Positions 49,210-60,399 of a stretch of DNA of 64,000 bases are shown piece after piece. Both the position numbers and the translations under genes were made by a program. The notes beneath the pieces are model-generated. The model had not been told where the DNA came from, did not search any database, and was given only the letters and a program-made list of their open reading frames with translations. Source of the stretch: Plectrocnemia conspersa (taxonomy: Eukaryota; Arthropoda; Insecta; Trichoptera; Polycentropodidae); the NCBI GenBank assembly GCA_009617715.1, contig VTFK01000014.1, positions 1,426,001 to 1,490,000 on the forward strand. Reading direction: 5' to 3'. Every line of letters begins with the position of its first letter. Within the stretch, counting starts at the first letter, position 1.

Positions 49210-50154
49210 TATTAGCAATAATTTTTTTTTAATAAAAAATTGAGCGAAATGTATGTTTTTTAAAAATCTCATTGGAAAATAATTGTTATTTTATTTTTTT
49301 TTACCAGCTAAATATAGATTGTACTAGACGATATAATTGAAATGTGTTGACGAGTGTTTTTTTAAATCAAACTTGATTTATATTTATTTTTTTGTAAATA
49401 AATACATTTTTATTAATGTTGTAAAAAGAAAAGCTTTTTATTGCCTCACATCATTGAAAGTATAAAAACATTATAAAAAAGTTTAAATTTTTTTAAACTC
49501 ATATGTATAATTTATTTTAAAATGTGAATCAATGATTTAAAAAAAATCGCATGTGACTAAAACGATTATGCAGTATTTATTCATGTATTTTTTATTCTAT
49601 AAAATTTACATAAACATTTATAACTAAATTTAATTAATGTTACTTTTAACATGTGTAGAAATAAATCTTTTAAAAATAAATATTATTGCTGTATTACAAA
49701 AGAATATTAAATGTGCAATAATTAAAATCAAATAATACAAAAAATGTTTAACCCTTAAATGCATGATTTTTCCCACTTCAAAAATAAAAATAATTTATTC
49801 TAAAATTAGACTGAAAATGACGGCAAAAATAATTAAAAAAAATATATAGGCTTATTTGTAGATTTAATTTATAAAAAAATACTTATTGCATCATGCAGAA
49901 CGCTAATAAAATATTATATATTAAAATTAAAAACGTACAAAAATATTTACATGTGAAAATTTTTAAAGAAATTGTTATTCTTATTAAAACATAAGACCAA
50001 ACCACATTTTTCACAAATTGTTTGTGAAATTCCATTGCATTTTGGCATTTTGTATATGTTCCTCTTAGTCAATATGAGAACTTCATGTTTTGTTTATTTT
50101 ATGCTACTAATACAAAAAATATAAAATAAAAAAAAATAAAAAAATGATAGATTA
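49210..50154. other. AT-rich non-coding stretch
   Basis: No gene or repeat recognised. Long A/T runs. Confidence 0.5.
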
Positions 50155-50803
50155 GCCGACCACACACGGGTGGATTTGCCCGTCGGACATCTGACGGATT
50201 TGTCCGGGCTTGGCCACAGACGCAAAATGTACGAGCTCGGATCTGTCTGACTGAGCTCGGTAGATATTATAGAAGAAAAGTTAAATTTATATAGTTGTTA
50301 AAGTAAATTCTAAATTTAAATTACATTTATTAATAATAATAATATATACATACGTATACACCTTGATCTCAATAATGATAATAACTTTAATTTTAGTATA
50401 ATTAAAATTATTTTTTTTATTATGTAATAATGTATGTAATATTTACATATCTAGAGTCGTGAAGTGCATCTTAAATTTATATTATTTTTTCTATTGTATA
50501 GTGATATAATAGAAATTGGTCATAAAATAATAAACCTTTAAAAAAATTTAGACGTTGGCGGCAACTTTGGCGCAAATTAATAAAGGCCCGGCGGATCATA
50601 AATTTATTTAAGGGACAAATTTTAACAAAAATCTCTGCTCAGATCTGCTTGTCCGTGTCCGATCCGTTCGTTTTAGGCACGGACAACGGACAGACAACAG
50701 ATGGATCTGTCCGAGAGTTTTAACCCCACACACTGGCGGATTTGTCCGTCGGACATCAATTTCGGACAAATCCGACGGGCAGATCCGCCCGTGTGTGGCC
50801 ATT
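50155..50803 (-). mobile_element. Non-autonomous TIR element M1, copy 2
   Basis: A 649 bp reverse-orientation copy of the element at 33677-34352, flanked by TA (50153-50154, 50804-50805). Its left end (GCCGACCACACACGGG) matches the right end of copy 1, and the two agree through TGGCCACAGACGCAAAATGT, GTACGAGCTCGGATCTGTC and the AT-rich middle. Compared with copy 1 it lacks a block of roughly 25-30 bases near 33850. The right terminus is slightly eroded (ATGGCC where copy 1 has CCGGTC). Antisense frames of 63-87 codons are by-products of the GC-rich end. Confidence 0.75.
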
Positions 50804-50805
50804 TA

Positions 50806-52030
50806 TTAACCTTTTTGGAGTATATAATTTTATTTCGTTTTATATCCACTAGCACCAATGAAAACAAAATTTTAAAATCGCTAAAAATGTGACACATCTG
50901 CACCCAACGAATTATTTTTATAAATGTCAACATCATGCATTTAAGGGTTAATGTAAACCTAAAATATGATTAAAAAATTAGATAAAATAAGTGGATTTTG
51001 TTTATTTCAAAGCTTTTATAAATTAGTAGTAACACTTTACTATTGGTAAATAAAACAATAAAAAAACACTATTACTATCTGGATTTCGGTTTTCTGGCAA
51101 TCAGTGTTCGGGCTTTCAGTTTTAGGATTCAGACCTTAAAATAATTGTATAATATTTTATTCAGACCTTAAAATGAAATCTTCAATAATAAATAAATAAA
51201 CATTTTAAATATTAAAAAAAATAGTCCACATATTTAATTTTTGTAGTACGATTCTTAATTATTATGTTTACTCAAAATACCCAAGTGTAGCTAATTTCAA
51301 CAGATTATATTAAACAGATGTATCCAATTGTCATACTTGATTATTTTTTAACATTGTTACGCCGCTGGATAAATATGTAAAAGTTTTCTTTCGCCTTCTA
51401 CGCCATAAATTATATTTGCTGCTCGCAGTAAACGTTTTGCTGGTTCGCTTAACGACGTCTGGCCAGCTGTTTGTTTGTTATTGTGTATTTTTAAATTTCA
51501 TCTTGAAACGTCCGAGTCTGTTCCCGGAGGCTGTTGCCGGCAATTTAGTAATCTTTACTGGAGGTGAGCCTCTCCTTTGACCTGATGTCTGGTCCTGATC
51601 TTACAATCTTCTTGTAAACATCAAAACGCCCAGGGCGCGTTGTTGCCCGGTTTTGCTCTGTAAAATTTCATTTTTATAACATGGTATGTTTTACGTATCA
51701 TAATTTTCATTATATTATAACTGATGCTGTTTATATTATAATTCATACTTATTTTAATAAGATCACATGATGCACAGCATCTAAATAGTATTATAGTTTG
51801 AATAGTGATATTAAAATTAAATAAAATTCAATAATAATTGATTTTCTAAAAAAATGAGAACTTTTACAAAAAAAACACGATACTGAGTAGAAATGAATTT
51901 AATGATTTTTATAATTATTATTACAAGCTAATTTTATATTTTCTGTACATATTTCTACGAAGTATTGATTAAGAAAATTTATAAATTATTATTTAATTAT
52001 TTTTGTAAATGTTCTAATAAAACATGATTG
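50806..52030. other. Non-coding stretch
   Basis: AT-rich apart from a GC-richer patch at 51420-51660, which contains a possible donor (GGAG|GTGAGC at about 51563) but no clear frame. Confidence 0.4.
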
Positions 52031-52130
52031 GCATTAGCCCAATATGTTATAACGGGGTAAACACAATCATTAACTATTAAGTAGTCAGACACTAGTTTGA
52101 AATCAAAACTATAAATTAGTGACATCCATC
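52031..52130 (+). repeat. Short dispersed repeat R5, copy 2
   Basis: Matches 22819-22913, beginning GCATTAGCCCAATATG and ending AGTGACATCCAT. Confidence 0.55.
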
Positions 52131-52437
52131 ATACTAATTATAAACTATTATCGTATATATTATATTTTTTTGTCTCCTTACATACAACAAAATACTTGCT
52201 GGCGAGCTAATAATTAAAAAAATTGTTTATATTGTCCATATTTCCAAATGCTATGTTACTTTAAATATTTTTTAACTAATACTGTGTAAGAACAATTCAC
52301 TGTGATAAAAAAAATATCATACATCAATTAGATATCTTAGTCACGGTAATATTTTTTTTGCACTCAATTTTTTTTCAACAAAAAACGCTCCCTAAACTAC
52401 TATTATTGAAATAGTAGTTAAAGTAGCGTAAAATTCA

Positions 52438-52655
52438 CGGCACGATTTTATTGCTTTTGACGTGGATTTTTGACTTCTGAGAAGGGATAATTGTTTTTAC
52501 GCTCTCCCATTGGTCAAAATTAGGTTTAGATATGCTTCATTTGATTCTCACATAATTTCAGTCGTAATATTGTTACAAAAAAAATTAATATAACTGAGAG
52601 TTTCTACTGCGACGGCAGGATTTTATTGATTTTAACGTGGATTCTAAACAGGGAT
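52438..52655 (+). repeat. Foldback element FB, partial copy 3
   Basis: Corresponds to the right half of copy 2 (43900-44100). It has ATTTTATTGCTTTTGACGTG, then CTTCTGAGAAGGGATAATTG, TTGGTCAAAAT followed by TTTAGATATGCTTC, and a second GGATTTTATTGATTTTAACG arm. The left arm is missing, so this copy cannot form the long hairpin. Confidence 0.6.
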
Positions 52656-52859
52656 GCTCCCTTAAATTTGGTTAGAAAAGTACATGTCATTTAATAAAAT
52701 ACAACGAATATATAAAAAAACGACCACAACTTTAGCTCCACATCTTGACACATTGAACACGTGTGATTATTGACAGCTGTTTGATTTACAGTGCTGCTAA
52801 CATAGAAAACTCGAATTGGATTATGTACTCTGTATACGGGTGATGTCGATACTTGGCTT

Positions 52860-53045
52860 TGTCACGGTTGCGTCCTTAATTGTGGCAAAGATGTCAGCGT
52901 TTGAGAACGCTCTCCTTACACACACGAGCCATGCAGCTTCTCAACAAGCTTGCTAAACACAAGGATGTTTTTGTCGATGCTGAAACAATTCATGTGGATA
53001 TTGTACATACCTTTAAAGTGTGCACAACAATATTTTTATAAATTA
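52860..53045 (+). repeat. Dispersed repeat R6, copy 2
   Basis: Matches 45860-46000 through CAAGCTTGCTAAACACAAGG, GTTTTTGTCGATGC and AAGTGTGCACAA. More diverged than its partner and without a visible terminus. Confidence 0.45.
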
Positions 53046-53089
53046 TTTATATATTTCGCGTGAATTTTAAATAATAATTGTAGCTATCT

Positions 53090-54060
53090 GAAGTAATTTA
53101 TTTATTATTTTATTTTATTAATTTATTTAGCTTAATAGCTAATCTTTACATCTAACAAATTTAGTAAAATATATAAAAATATATAAAAAATACATAACAG
53201 AAAGAAAAAAAATAAAAAAATATACAATAATAAAGTCTTAATATTATAATTTATTTCTATATGTACGAAGGTGTTTTTTTATTCCATTTATGAAACCCGT
53301 TATATTTTTTTGCTGTTTCAGTTTCTCTTGGAAGACTATTATATAAATTAAAACCTCCGTACATAATTCCCCTAGCCGTACTCGTTTTCTTATACTTAAT
53401 TATCTTTAAATTTTCTCTATTTCTAGTATTATATTTATGTACATCTTTATTTCTTATTAAATACTTATTAAAATATTTTGGTAATATATTATTTTCTAAC
53501 TTATATATAAATACTAAAACATTCATACTCAATATTTCTTGAACATTCAACCATTCTAATCTATCAATCATACTTTTACAATTAGTTAATCTATTTTTAT
53601 TTAAAATTACTCTCATTGCCCTATTTTGTAATTTTGCAACATTTGTTTATCTAATTTATTTAACATATTTAATAGTGTTGCACAATAATTAAAATGGGGC
53701 AATATTATACTATTGTAAATTATTTTTTTTGTATTTATACTTAATATATTTCTTAATCTAGATAATAAACCTATTTTTGTACTAATTTTTTTTAATATGT
53801 AATTACAATGTTCTTTAAAATTTAATTTTATATCAACAATTACTCCTAAATATTTTATTTTATCCACTATTTCTATACTAGAGTTATTTATTACTATTTT
53901 GGTACTATTATCTAACACATTTTTGTAATTAATAAACATACATTTAGTTTTATTCTCATTTAATTTAAGTACATTATTCTTTAACCATATTTCTAATATA
54001 CTTAATTCATTATTTAAATTATTTACAATTTCTTTAATGTTATCACCTATGCAATACATT
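53090..54060 (-). mobile_element. Non-LTR retrotransposon copy A, 5'-truncated
   Basis: A 971 bp copy on the minus strand of the same element as 59274-60390. It starts just downstream of the reverse transcriptase FADD box (first residues MYCIGDN) and runs through the end of ORF2 into an AT-rich tail with AATAA-type repeats, not a plain poly-A. Target site duplications of 13-14 bp flank it: AATTGTAGCTATCT at 53076-53089 and AATTGATCTATCT at 54061-54073, with small differences. The C-terminal region with H-K-Y-N-T-R and NSLPRE motifs is typical of the CR1/Jockey supergroup. By eye it is very close to copy B, so the family was active recently. Confidence 0.85.
53257..54059 (-). pseudogene. Reverse transcriptase C-terminal part, copy A
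   Basis: Two frames, 53613-54059 (148 codons) and 53257-53616 (119 codons), continue one protein across a frameshift where 4 bases are missing relative to copy B (after MLQ). The first frame covers the thumb-side region after the catalytic FADD box. The second covers the C-terminal domain (MRVILNKNRL ... KYNTRN ... NSLPRE). A second frameshift near 53315, by an extra base in an A run, changes the last 20 residues. It lacks the catalytic aspartates and cannot be functional. Confidence 0.85.
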
Positions 54061-54074
54061 AATTGATCTATCTA

Positions 54075-56190
54075 ATATTGGTGTACATTTATTTCTACAG
54101 TTTTGAGACGTCCAAACATTCTACATAATACATAAATATTTTATTAGTAGGTATAAAATAGAACTTGGCCCAATGTCAATGTTGAAAAATCACGTTTCTC
54201 ATCACATATTTGCGGAAATGATATAAAAATGTAATTTTCCGCTACCGCGCCATCCCGTTCTGAGATAATCAAATTATTGGTCACTGTTATCAATATAAAT
54301 TTAAATTGATCTGTTTTTAGTTTTGTTGTGAGTTTCTTAGATATGTACGTGGCTTTTCGTCCCAACACCAAAATTAAAAACGACTGTTATTCACAAAGGA
54401 AACGATACAATGCTATTATATATATATACATATAAAAATTATTTTTTCGTTAGAACCTCACTTTTAACTACGTTGCTTGCAGTTTGTGATTGTGTCAATT
54501 TCAAATCCATCAAGCGTTTATTCTATGCTAAATGACATTCAGCTGCGAACTTTAGAGTGCTCTCAGGGTTGACAAACTTTTTTTGTTTGTTCCTCGGGCC
54601 GTCAAAAAAAAAAAAAGTATATTTTTCTTTAAAATTTATAATTTTAGCATTTATGTGCATATTTGATCTAATTTAATATATTATGAATTTTGTTAGTTAA
54701 TGCTAAGATTATTTAAACGGCAATTTCGAACGTATGAAAAATGAATAACAACTCGTTTTGACAAAAGGACTAACAAACAATATTAAATAATTGAATACAA
54801 CAATTCCTTAATTGCTTCTCGAGTCCCGGGTATTGAAAAACCTCGAGACTTCAGAATTCGTAATACACACCTACTCCACTATTTCCACCATCAGTTAATT
54901 ATTATTAAAAATACCTTACATATATGCTATCAAATTAGATGAACACTGCACAGGAATAGAGATATCATAATAAATTGAGAGGCATAAAGTTGAATTTCTT
55001 AGCGCCAAATTAAGGATGAAAGAAGCTTGGACAATCTGAATCTGTTTAAAATATGCACTCAGGAGTCCTCGTTGTGAATTTAAAACATTCAGATTTGGGG
55101 GGAAATGACTGAAAATCATAATTCATAATCCAGTTCACTCAGATATGCTAGGGGCAGTTGGTCTCCACCTCATTTTAATCATGAACCCATGGGTATACAA
55201 TATCATCTCGAACGATAAGTATTAAATGTATAAAATATAAAATATGGCTTATCCATTCCGGGACGGTATACATAATGTAATCTCTTATCGCTCCCATTAT
55301 ACGCGAGATTTAATCTAAGATCTATCGGCGTTGGTTGTTGGCTGAGCACGCGGGCGGTAGATAATTTACGATAGCCGTGTGGAGCGCTGTTTTGTCACAG
55401 GGTGTTCGCGAATACCCATACACAGCTGCCCGGAAGTCGAGCCTTTGACCGAACGTGGAAACGCGTCGGCGTACAGTCGCGCGCGGATATAATGGGGCCT
55501 CGACTGGATGCGGTCGGATTCAATTTGTGCGCGAAAGGAATTAGCGTTCCCCGTTTCTATATACCTCAGCTTGTTTATTCGTTATTGTATTTTCGACTCT
55601 ATCCTTTTATCCATATCTGCGGTTCCCAATTAGTATATAATATATTTGTATACCATAATCGAAACGGCGCATCGAGCTTTCTCAAACAGAGTGCTTTTTA
55701 CATATTTTTCCTATATTTTTTTCTGTGAGCTTTTTAGCCTCGAAACCCAAAACCGTTGTAATCAAAGCGAAATTGGGAGCTATGGTGGAGACATAGCAAA
55801 AAATAATTCATAAATTGCGTAAAATAGACGTGTTGCAACTGGCATCAGCACTTGAATCAAAAAATTGGTTTAATTGACTCAAAAATCGATTTACATAAAT
55901 ATTCGTTGTCGGTATTGTCAATAAAAAATACGGTATTGATTTATAACTACGGCATCCAAATACCCGGTTTTCGGGTATTTTCCCACAAATTAACCGAGCA
56001 CCCGGTTCGGTTCCGGGTATTTTTTTCCCACTATTATGTCACAGAGTAATAATTTATATTATATGCGTATATTATAAATTCAAATATTTTATTTGTGTAT
56101 TTATTTATAAAAAAAAAAATTAAAACAGAAGAATAATTGTTATATTTTATATAATCGAAATATTCATGTACACACATTTAATGTTTGGTA
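54075..56190. other. Non-coding stretch with CpG islet
   Basis: No gene recognised. A 75-codon frame on - (54144-54371) includes ISERDGAVAENYIFIS, which I cannot assign. Bases 54556-54620 (CTCAGGGTTGACAAAC ... GTTTGTTCCTCGGGCC) resemble hAT-like ends. A CpG-rich islet lies at 55330-55560. Bases 55955-56030 alternate ACCCGG and CGGGTA words in inverted fashion, probably a repeat fragment. Confidence 0.4.
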
Positions 56191-56195
56191 ACCCT

Positions 56196-56835
56196 AAAGG
56201 GTCTGACTTCGCAGTTAGTAAGACACAGCTGGAAACTGTTAATATTACATATTGCGTGTTACTATGATGGGCGAGATCGTGATTCTCCGAGTGGTGGTGG
56301 AGAAGCTGGCGGAGGGATGATCTCAGTGCAAGATCCTCAGAGTTCTGGTTGTTGTGGCAGCGACAGTATTGTGGAGGATGCTTCCTTTCTGCTGCGGTGC
56401 TCGTATGGTGGAGTCTCTCTCATGACAGTATGCTGTCCGTGTGCGGTAGTGTCTGCTAGTGTTTGCTGGTGTCGAATCTGCCGAGTCTCCATTGGAGATC
56501 ATCCATAAATATTAAGAGTTGCAAAACTCGCTCACGAATCGCAATTATGCAGCGATCATCCAGCCAATTATTGCACTCGCTTCTTAGAACAAGGAAATAT
56601 GTATACTCCTTGCTACAAAATATGCTTGATAGACATCTCCGAGGGCGAATTGTGCAACGGGAATAACGTGACCTTACGGTGCTTTTTCTTTTCCGGTGAT
56701 ATGTTGTTTCCCGTGACCGTTTCGTAACAAAGAAATATTCATTCAATGCACCGGAGAATCCTTGCGTGTTATTTATGAGAAACCTTTTAATAATAAGATC
56801 CCCAATAAACGAGGGCTCTGTGTGGTCCCCACAAA
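56196..56835 (+). repeat. Dispersed repeat family R1, copy b
   Basis: Matches 3103-3720: GGTCTGACTTCGCAGTTAG, GAGTGGTGGTGGAGAAGC, CTCACGAATCGCAATTATGC, CCGTGACCGTTTCGTAACAA, the ATTCATTCAATGCACC block, and a terminal TGTGGTCCCCACA hairpin. The segment before the terminal hairpin, present in copies a and c, is deleted. Frames of 96-107 codons over it lie on both strands and do not correspond between copies. Confidence 0.6.
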
Positions 56836-57180
56836 AAAAAATATTGTGTATTTATTATGTTTAATTGTATGACGTTTATTTTTTCTTGACACCTAGTTTT
56901 TTGTCGCTTTAAACGTCTTGTATAAGTAATTTAGACGCAACGATTATGTGTGATCCTGACAGTTTTCTTCCAATAAATAATAATATTATAGAGTTTTGTT
57001 ACTCAATTTTATTTTTTTTTTTTGAACGGTGTGAAGAATATGTATTATATGATATTTTGACATATTAATTATTTTTGCCATAAAAATTCAATATATTAAT
57101 TTAAATGTAAAATTGTGTGCTATGCAAAATGTTTTTGTTATTATTTATACGGCTGATTTACGGTACTGTTTTTTAAATAT

Positions 57181-58350
57181 TTTAGGGGGGTAGTTGACCT
57201 CGCGGCCAATGAGACTCTTCGGTGAATCCTATTAGTTTGTTTATTAAGTTATAATTACATTTTGCCTATGGACGATTACGGCGTGACGTTTCTCGTGATG
57301 AAGGTGTGCAGGTGATGATGTCTCAGGGCTCTGTGGCTGCGTGCGGCGAGTGGTTCGGGAGTTCCAGGAGAGATTTTCTGGTCTGTCGGTGAGGGCGCGT
57401 GGCTGGTTCCTCCGGATGGCTGCTGGTAGATTTTCGCTCTCTGGTCGTCTGTGCCCGTCTCTGCTGTCTCCGGCCGTCTCGTATGGTGCCTCCGATCGTC
57501 TCTTAACCGTCTGCCTTCTCCTCGTCGAAGTCCGGGCTTATATCCTATAGAGCAGTGAAAATATTATATATGTTTATAAAATTGTGTAAGTTGTAGGATG
57601 TAGGCATTCGCTTTGTGATCGCAATACATTTTAAACTTGTGAAAAACCTGCACATAATAATATACCACCGTGATTCTCAATTTTTTTGGTCTATATAGAC
57701 TCCTAGGGGTCGACGACGACCCAAGGGATCCATGCCAGTGAAAAATAAAATTGGGGTTCCATGAGATGTAAACGTGGGTGACTTTATTTTTGGCTTTCAA
57801 GAATGGAATAATCCACATACACAGATAGTAGAAATCTTTCAAAGTGAGTAGCACGATACCAGCTGTAAAAAACACATTTGAAGTTTATGAATTTGCAAAA
57901 AATCAATATCAAGCAAGCAGGGGGTCTACCCAAAACCGAAAAACATGGCAAGTGTTCTACGAGACAAAAAAGTTTAGGGACCTCTGCTTTAGAGGGATGC
58001 ACGCTAGCTGGTCAATCGCGATTGTGCTTCGATCTCTTAGCCAATCGCTGCAGTGGCTTCTTAGAATTCGAGAAATCGGATGTGTATTTTCGAAAGCCAG
58101 TTTTTTGCTTGGCTCCAGACTTTCGAATTCTTCGGAAAGGGTTTGCATTGTGGTGATTGATTGCGTCCGTACCGTTTTGTCGCAAAAGGGATTCTCTTAA
58201 TGACTCGTGTTGTGTGTGGCCAAAAGAAATCCCTCTTGTGCCATGATGTTTGTCTCATTGTTAATGAATGAACGTTTTTGGTCACGGTCATTATCAATGA
58301 GACAATCGCCATTTAAAATGTGCCTATATGTGTGGTCGCCACAATATCAA
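57181..58350 (+). repeat. Dispersed repeat family R1, copy c, interrupted
   Basis: The head (57181-57550: TTGACCTCGCGGCCAATGAG, GGTGATGATGTC, CTGCCTTCTCCTCG) and tail (57990-58350: GGTCAATCGCGATTGTG, GTACCGTTTTGTCGCAAAAG, TTTTTGGTCACGGTCATTAT, TGTGGTCGCCACA) match copies a and b. The two are separated by a hAT-like insertion. Several 60-120 codon frames on both strands span the boundary and are not real genes. Confidence 0.55.
57668..57986. mobile_element. hAT-like MITE inside R1 copy c
   Basis: The left end, CCGTGATTCTCAATTTTTTT followed by GG, and the complement of the right end, CAGAGGTCCCTAAACTTTTTTG, form imperfect inverted repeats of the common hAT type CAGNGGTTCTCAAACTTTTTTGG. The CCTAGGGGTCG block just inside the left end is also usual for that group. 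The length is 319 bp with no transposase. The expected 8 bp target duplication is not visible, so the flanks have decayed or the exact ends are slightly off. Confidence 0.6.
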
Positions 58351-58354
58351 ATTT

Positions 58355-59262
58355 TTATTTACTCATAATATATTGATAAATTTGTTAAAAAAAAACATTT
58401 TATTTTAACAAATACAAAACAACTAATTCAAAAAATATTTTTAAATAAAAAAAATTTTAATGTACGAATGAAGGAACTGTTTCTGAAATTAATCGTTTTG
58501 TTTGTTTTTTTAACAAATAACATGTATCAACTAAAAGAAATTTGAAGAACATTCCAACGCCGCATCAAACAAACAAGGCTTGATCACATAATGTAGCGTC
58601 GGTATGTAGATCACTTTAAGCAGCGACGACTCAGGTATGCGTTTACCTATGCGAGTGGTAAATTGCACATCTCGAAGAGCGCCGTTAAAAGACGCTGCAA
58701 TGCAAATAACTCTAAAAGATTATACGCTCGTAAAGAATGGAATTTACATCTCTTGCAGCCTGCAGAACATATTGCCGGGAAATGCGAGAGGCATGCGGAA
58801 TAAACACAACAAAGCGGAAAGTTCAACTCGAGAATCGAAATCGTTTTGCAAGGGCGAAGGCCTAGGACAAAACGACCGAGCATTGGAAGAAGAGTGTATT
58901 GTGTAATACAAATTATTTTATATGCATATGTATGTATGTATATACAGAATAAAATAGACAGAAGAATGTATACGTTTTGAAAGAAAAAATAACTAAAGCA
59001 AAATAGCATGACACACGAATAAATATTAAAAAATTATGCTTACAGCATTTTTGCTAATATATTTTTATAATTATGTTATTATTTAAATAGTTCTTAGCAT
59101 ACATACAAACCTTAAATCTGCAACTTAACTTGATATTTTATCGACCATTTTATGGCTTTGGATTAAATCGAATCATCCGAATGTAATTGTTGCTCACTGA
59201 ATATTTCTCACTCTTTCCGTTTCTACTCCTTTGTGAGAGATAAATATATGCATAATAAAATT
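58355..59262. other. Non-coding stretch with CpG islet
   Basis: Bases 58560-58915 are GC-richer, with antisense frames of 89 (+) and 120 (-) codons that exclude each other and show no domain. A possible donor, CTCAG|GTATGC, lies at 58634. A short (TATG)n tract is at about 58926-58942. Confidence 0.35.
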
Positions 59263-59273
59263 ATTTACGATTA

Positions 59274-60390
59274 GAACGGTTATCAATCTTGTCATAAATT
59301 AGTGTCTTATGGAGTACCACAAGGGTCTAAATTGGGACCATTGTTATTTGTTTTGTATATTAATGATATAGTTAATAACGTGAAAAAATGTAAAATTCAT
59401 CTATTTGCGGATGACACATTAATGTATTGCATAGGTGATAACATTAAAGAAATTGTAAATAATTTAAATAATGAATTAAGTATATTAAAAATATGGTTAA
59501 AGAATAATGTACTTAAATTAAATGAGAATAAAACTAAATGTATGTTTATTAATTATAAAAATGTGTTAGATAATAGTACCAAAATAGTAATAAATAACTC
59601 TAGTATAGAAATAGTGGATAATATAAAATATTAAGAGTAATTGTTGATACAAAATTAAATTTTAAAGAACATTGTAATTTCATATTAAAAAAAATTAGTA
59701 GAAAAATAGGTTTATTATCTAGATTAAGAAATATATTAAGTATAAATACAAAAAAAAAATTTACAATAGTATAATATTGCCCCATTTTAATTATTGTGCA
59801 ACACTATTAAATATGTTAAATAAATTAGATAAACAAATGTTGCAAAAAATTACACAAAATAGGGCAATGAGAGTAGTCTTAAATAAAAATAGATTAACTA
59901 ATTGTAAAAGTATGATTGATAGATTAGAATGGTTGAATGTTCAAGAAATATTGAGTATGAATGTTTTAGTATTTATATATAAGTTAGAAAATAATATGTT
60001 ACCAAAATATTTTAATAAGTATTTAATAAGAAATAAAGATGTACATAAATATAATACTAGAAATATAGACAATTTAAAGATAATTAAGTATAAGAAAACG
60101 AGTACGGCTAGGGGAATTATGTACGGAGGTTTTGATTTATATAATAGTCTTCCAAGAGAAATCCGAAACAGCAAAAATATAACGGGTTTCATAAATGGAA
60201 TAAAAAAACACCTTCGTACATATAGAAATAAATTATAATATTAAGACTTTATTTTTGTATATTTTTATTTTTTCTTTCTGTTATGTATTTTTTATATATT
60301 TTTATATGTGTTTACTAAATTTGTTAGATGTAAAGATTAGCTATTAAGCTAAATAAATTAATAAAATAAATAATAAATAAAGACTTAAGA
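59274..60390 (+). mobile_element. Non-LTR retrotransposon copy B, 5'-truncated
   Basis: An 1117 bp copy with an exact 9 bp target site duplication TTACGATTA at 59265-59273 and 60391-60399. It starts inside the reverse transcriptase domain just before the GVPQGS motif, includes the catalytic FADD box, the end of ORF2 (stop at about 60238) and an AT-rich 3' region ending in AATAA-like repeats. It is the same family as 53090-54060, in the opposite orientation, and about 200 bases longer at its 5' side. The perfect duplication and near identity between copies point to a recent insertion. Confidence 0.9.
59275..60238 (+). pseudogene. Reverse transcriptase C-terminal half, copy B
   Basis: The frame is open from the 5' truncation at 59275 to 59634: YGVPQGSKLGPLLFVLYIND (palm motif), then HLFADDTLMYC with the two catalytic aspartates, then the thumb-side region. 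A base is lost near 59630 (the reading stops after DNIKY where copy A continues KYLGVIV), and another indel lies in the A run near 59755. The correct frame resumes at about 59777 and runs to the natural C-terminus (KKHLRTYRNKL). Copy A is intact across both positions, so a joined consensus is evident. As it stands the copy is dead. Confidence 0.9.
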
Positions 60391-60399
60391 TTACGATTA

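Noticed and set aside
57844..58312. Cluster of 63-118 codon frames on both strands
   Set aside because: They cross the junction of a hAT-like insertion and R1 tail and are not preserved in other R1 copies.
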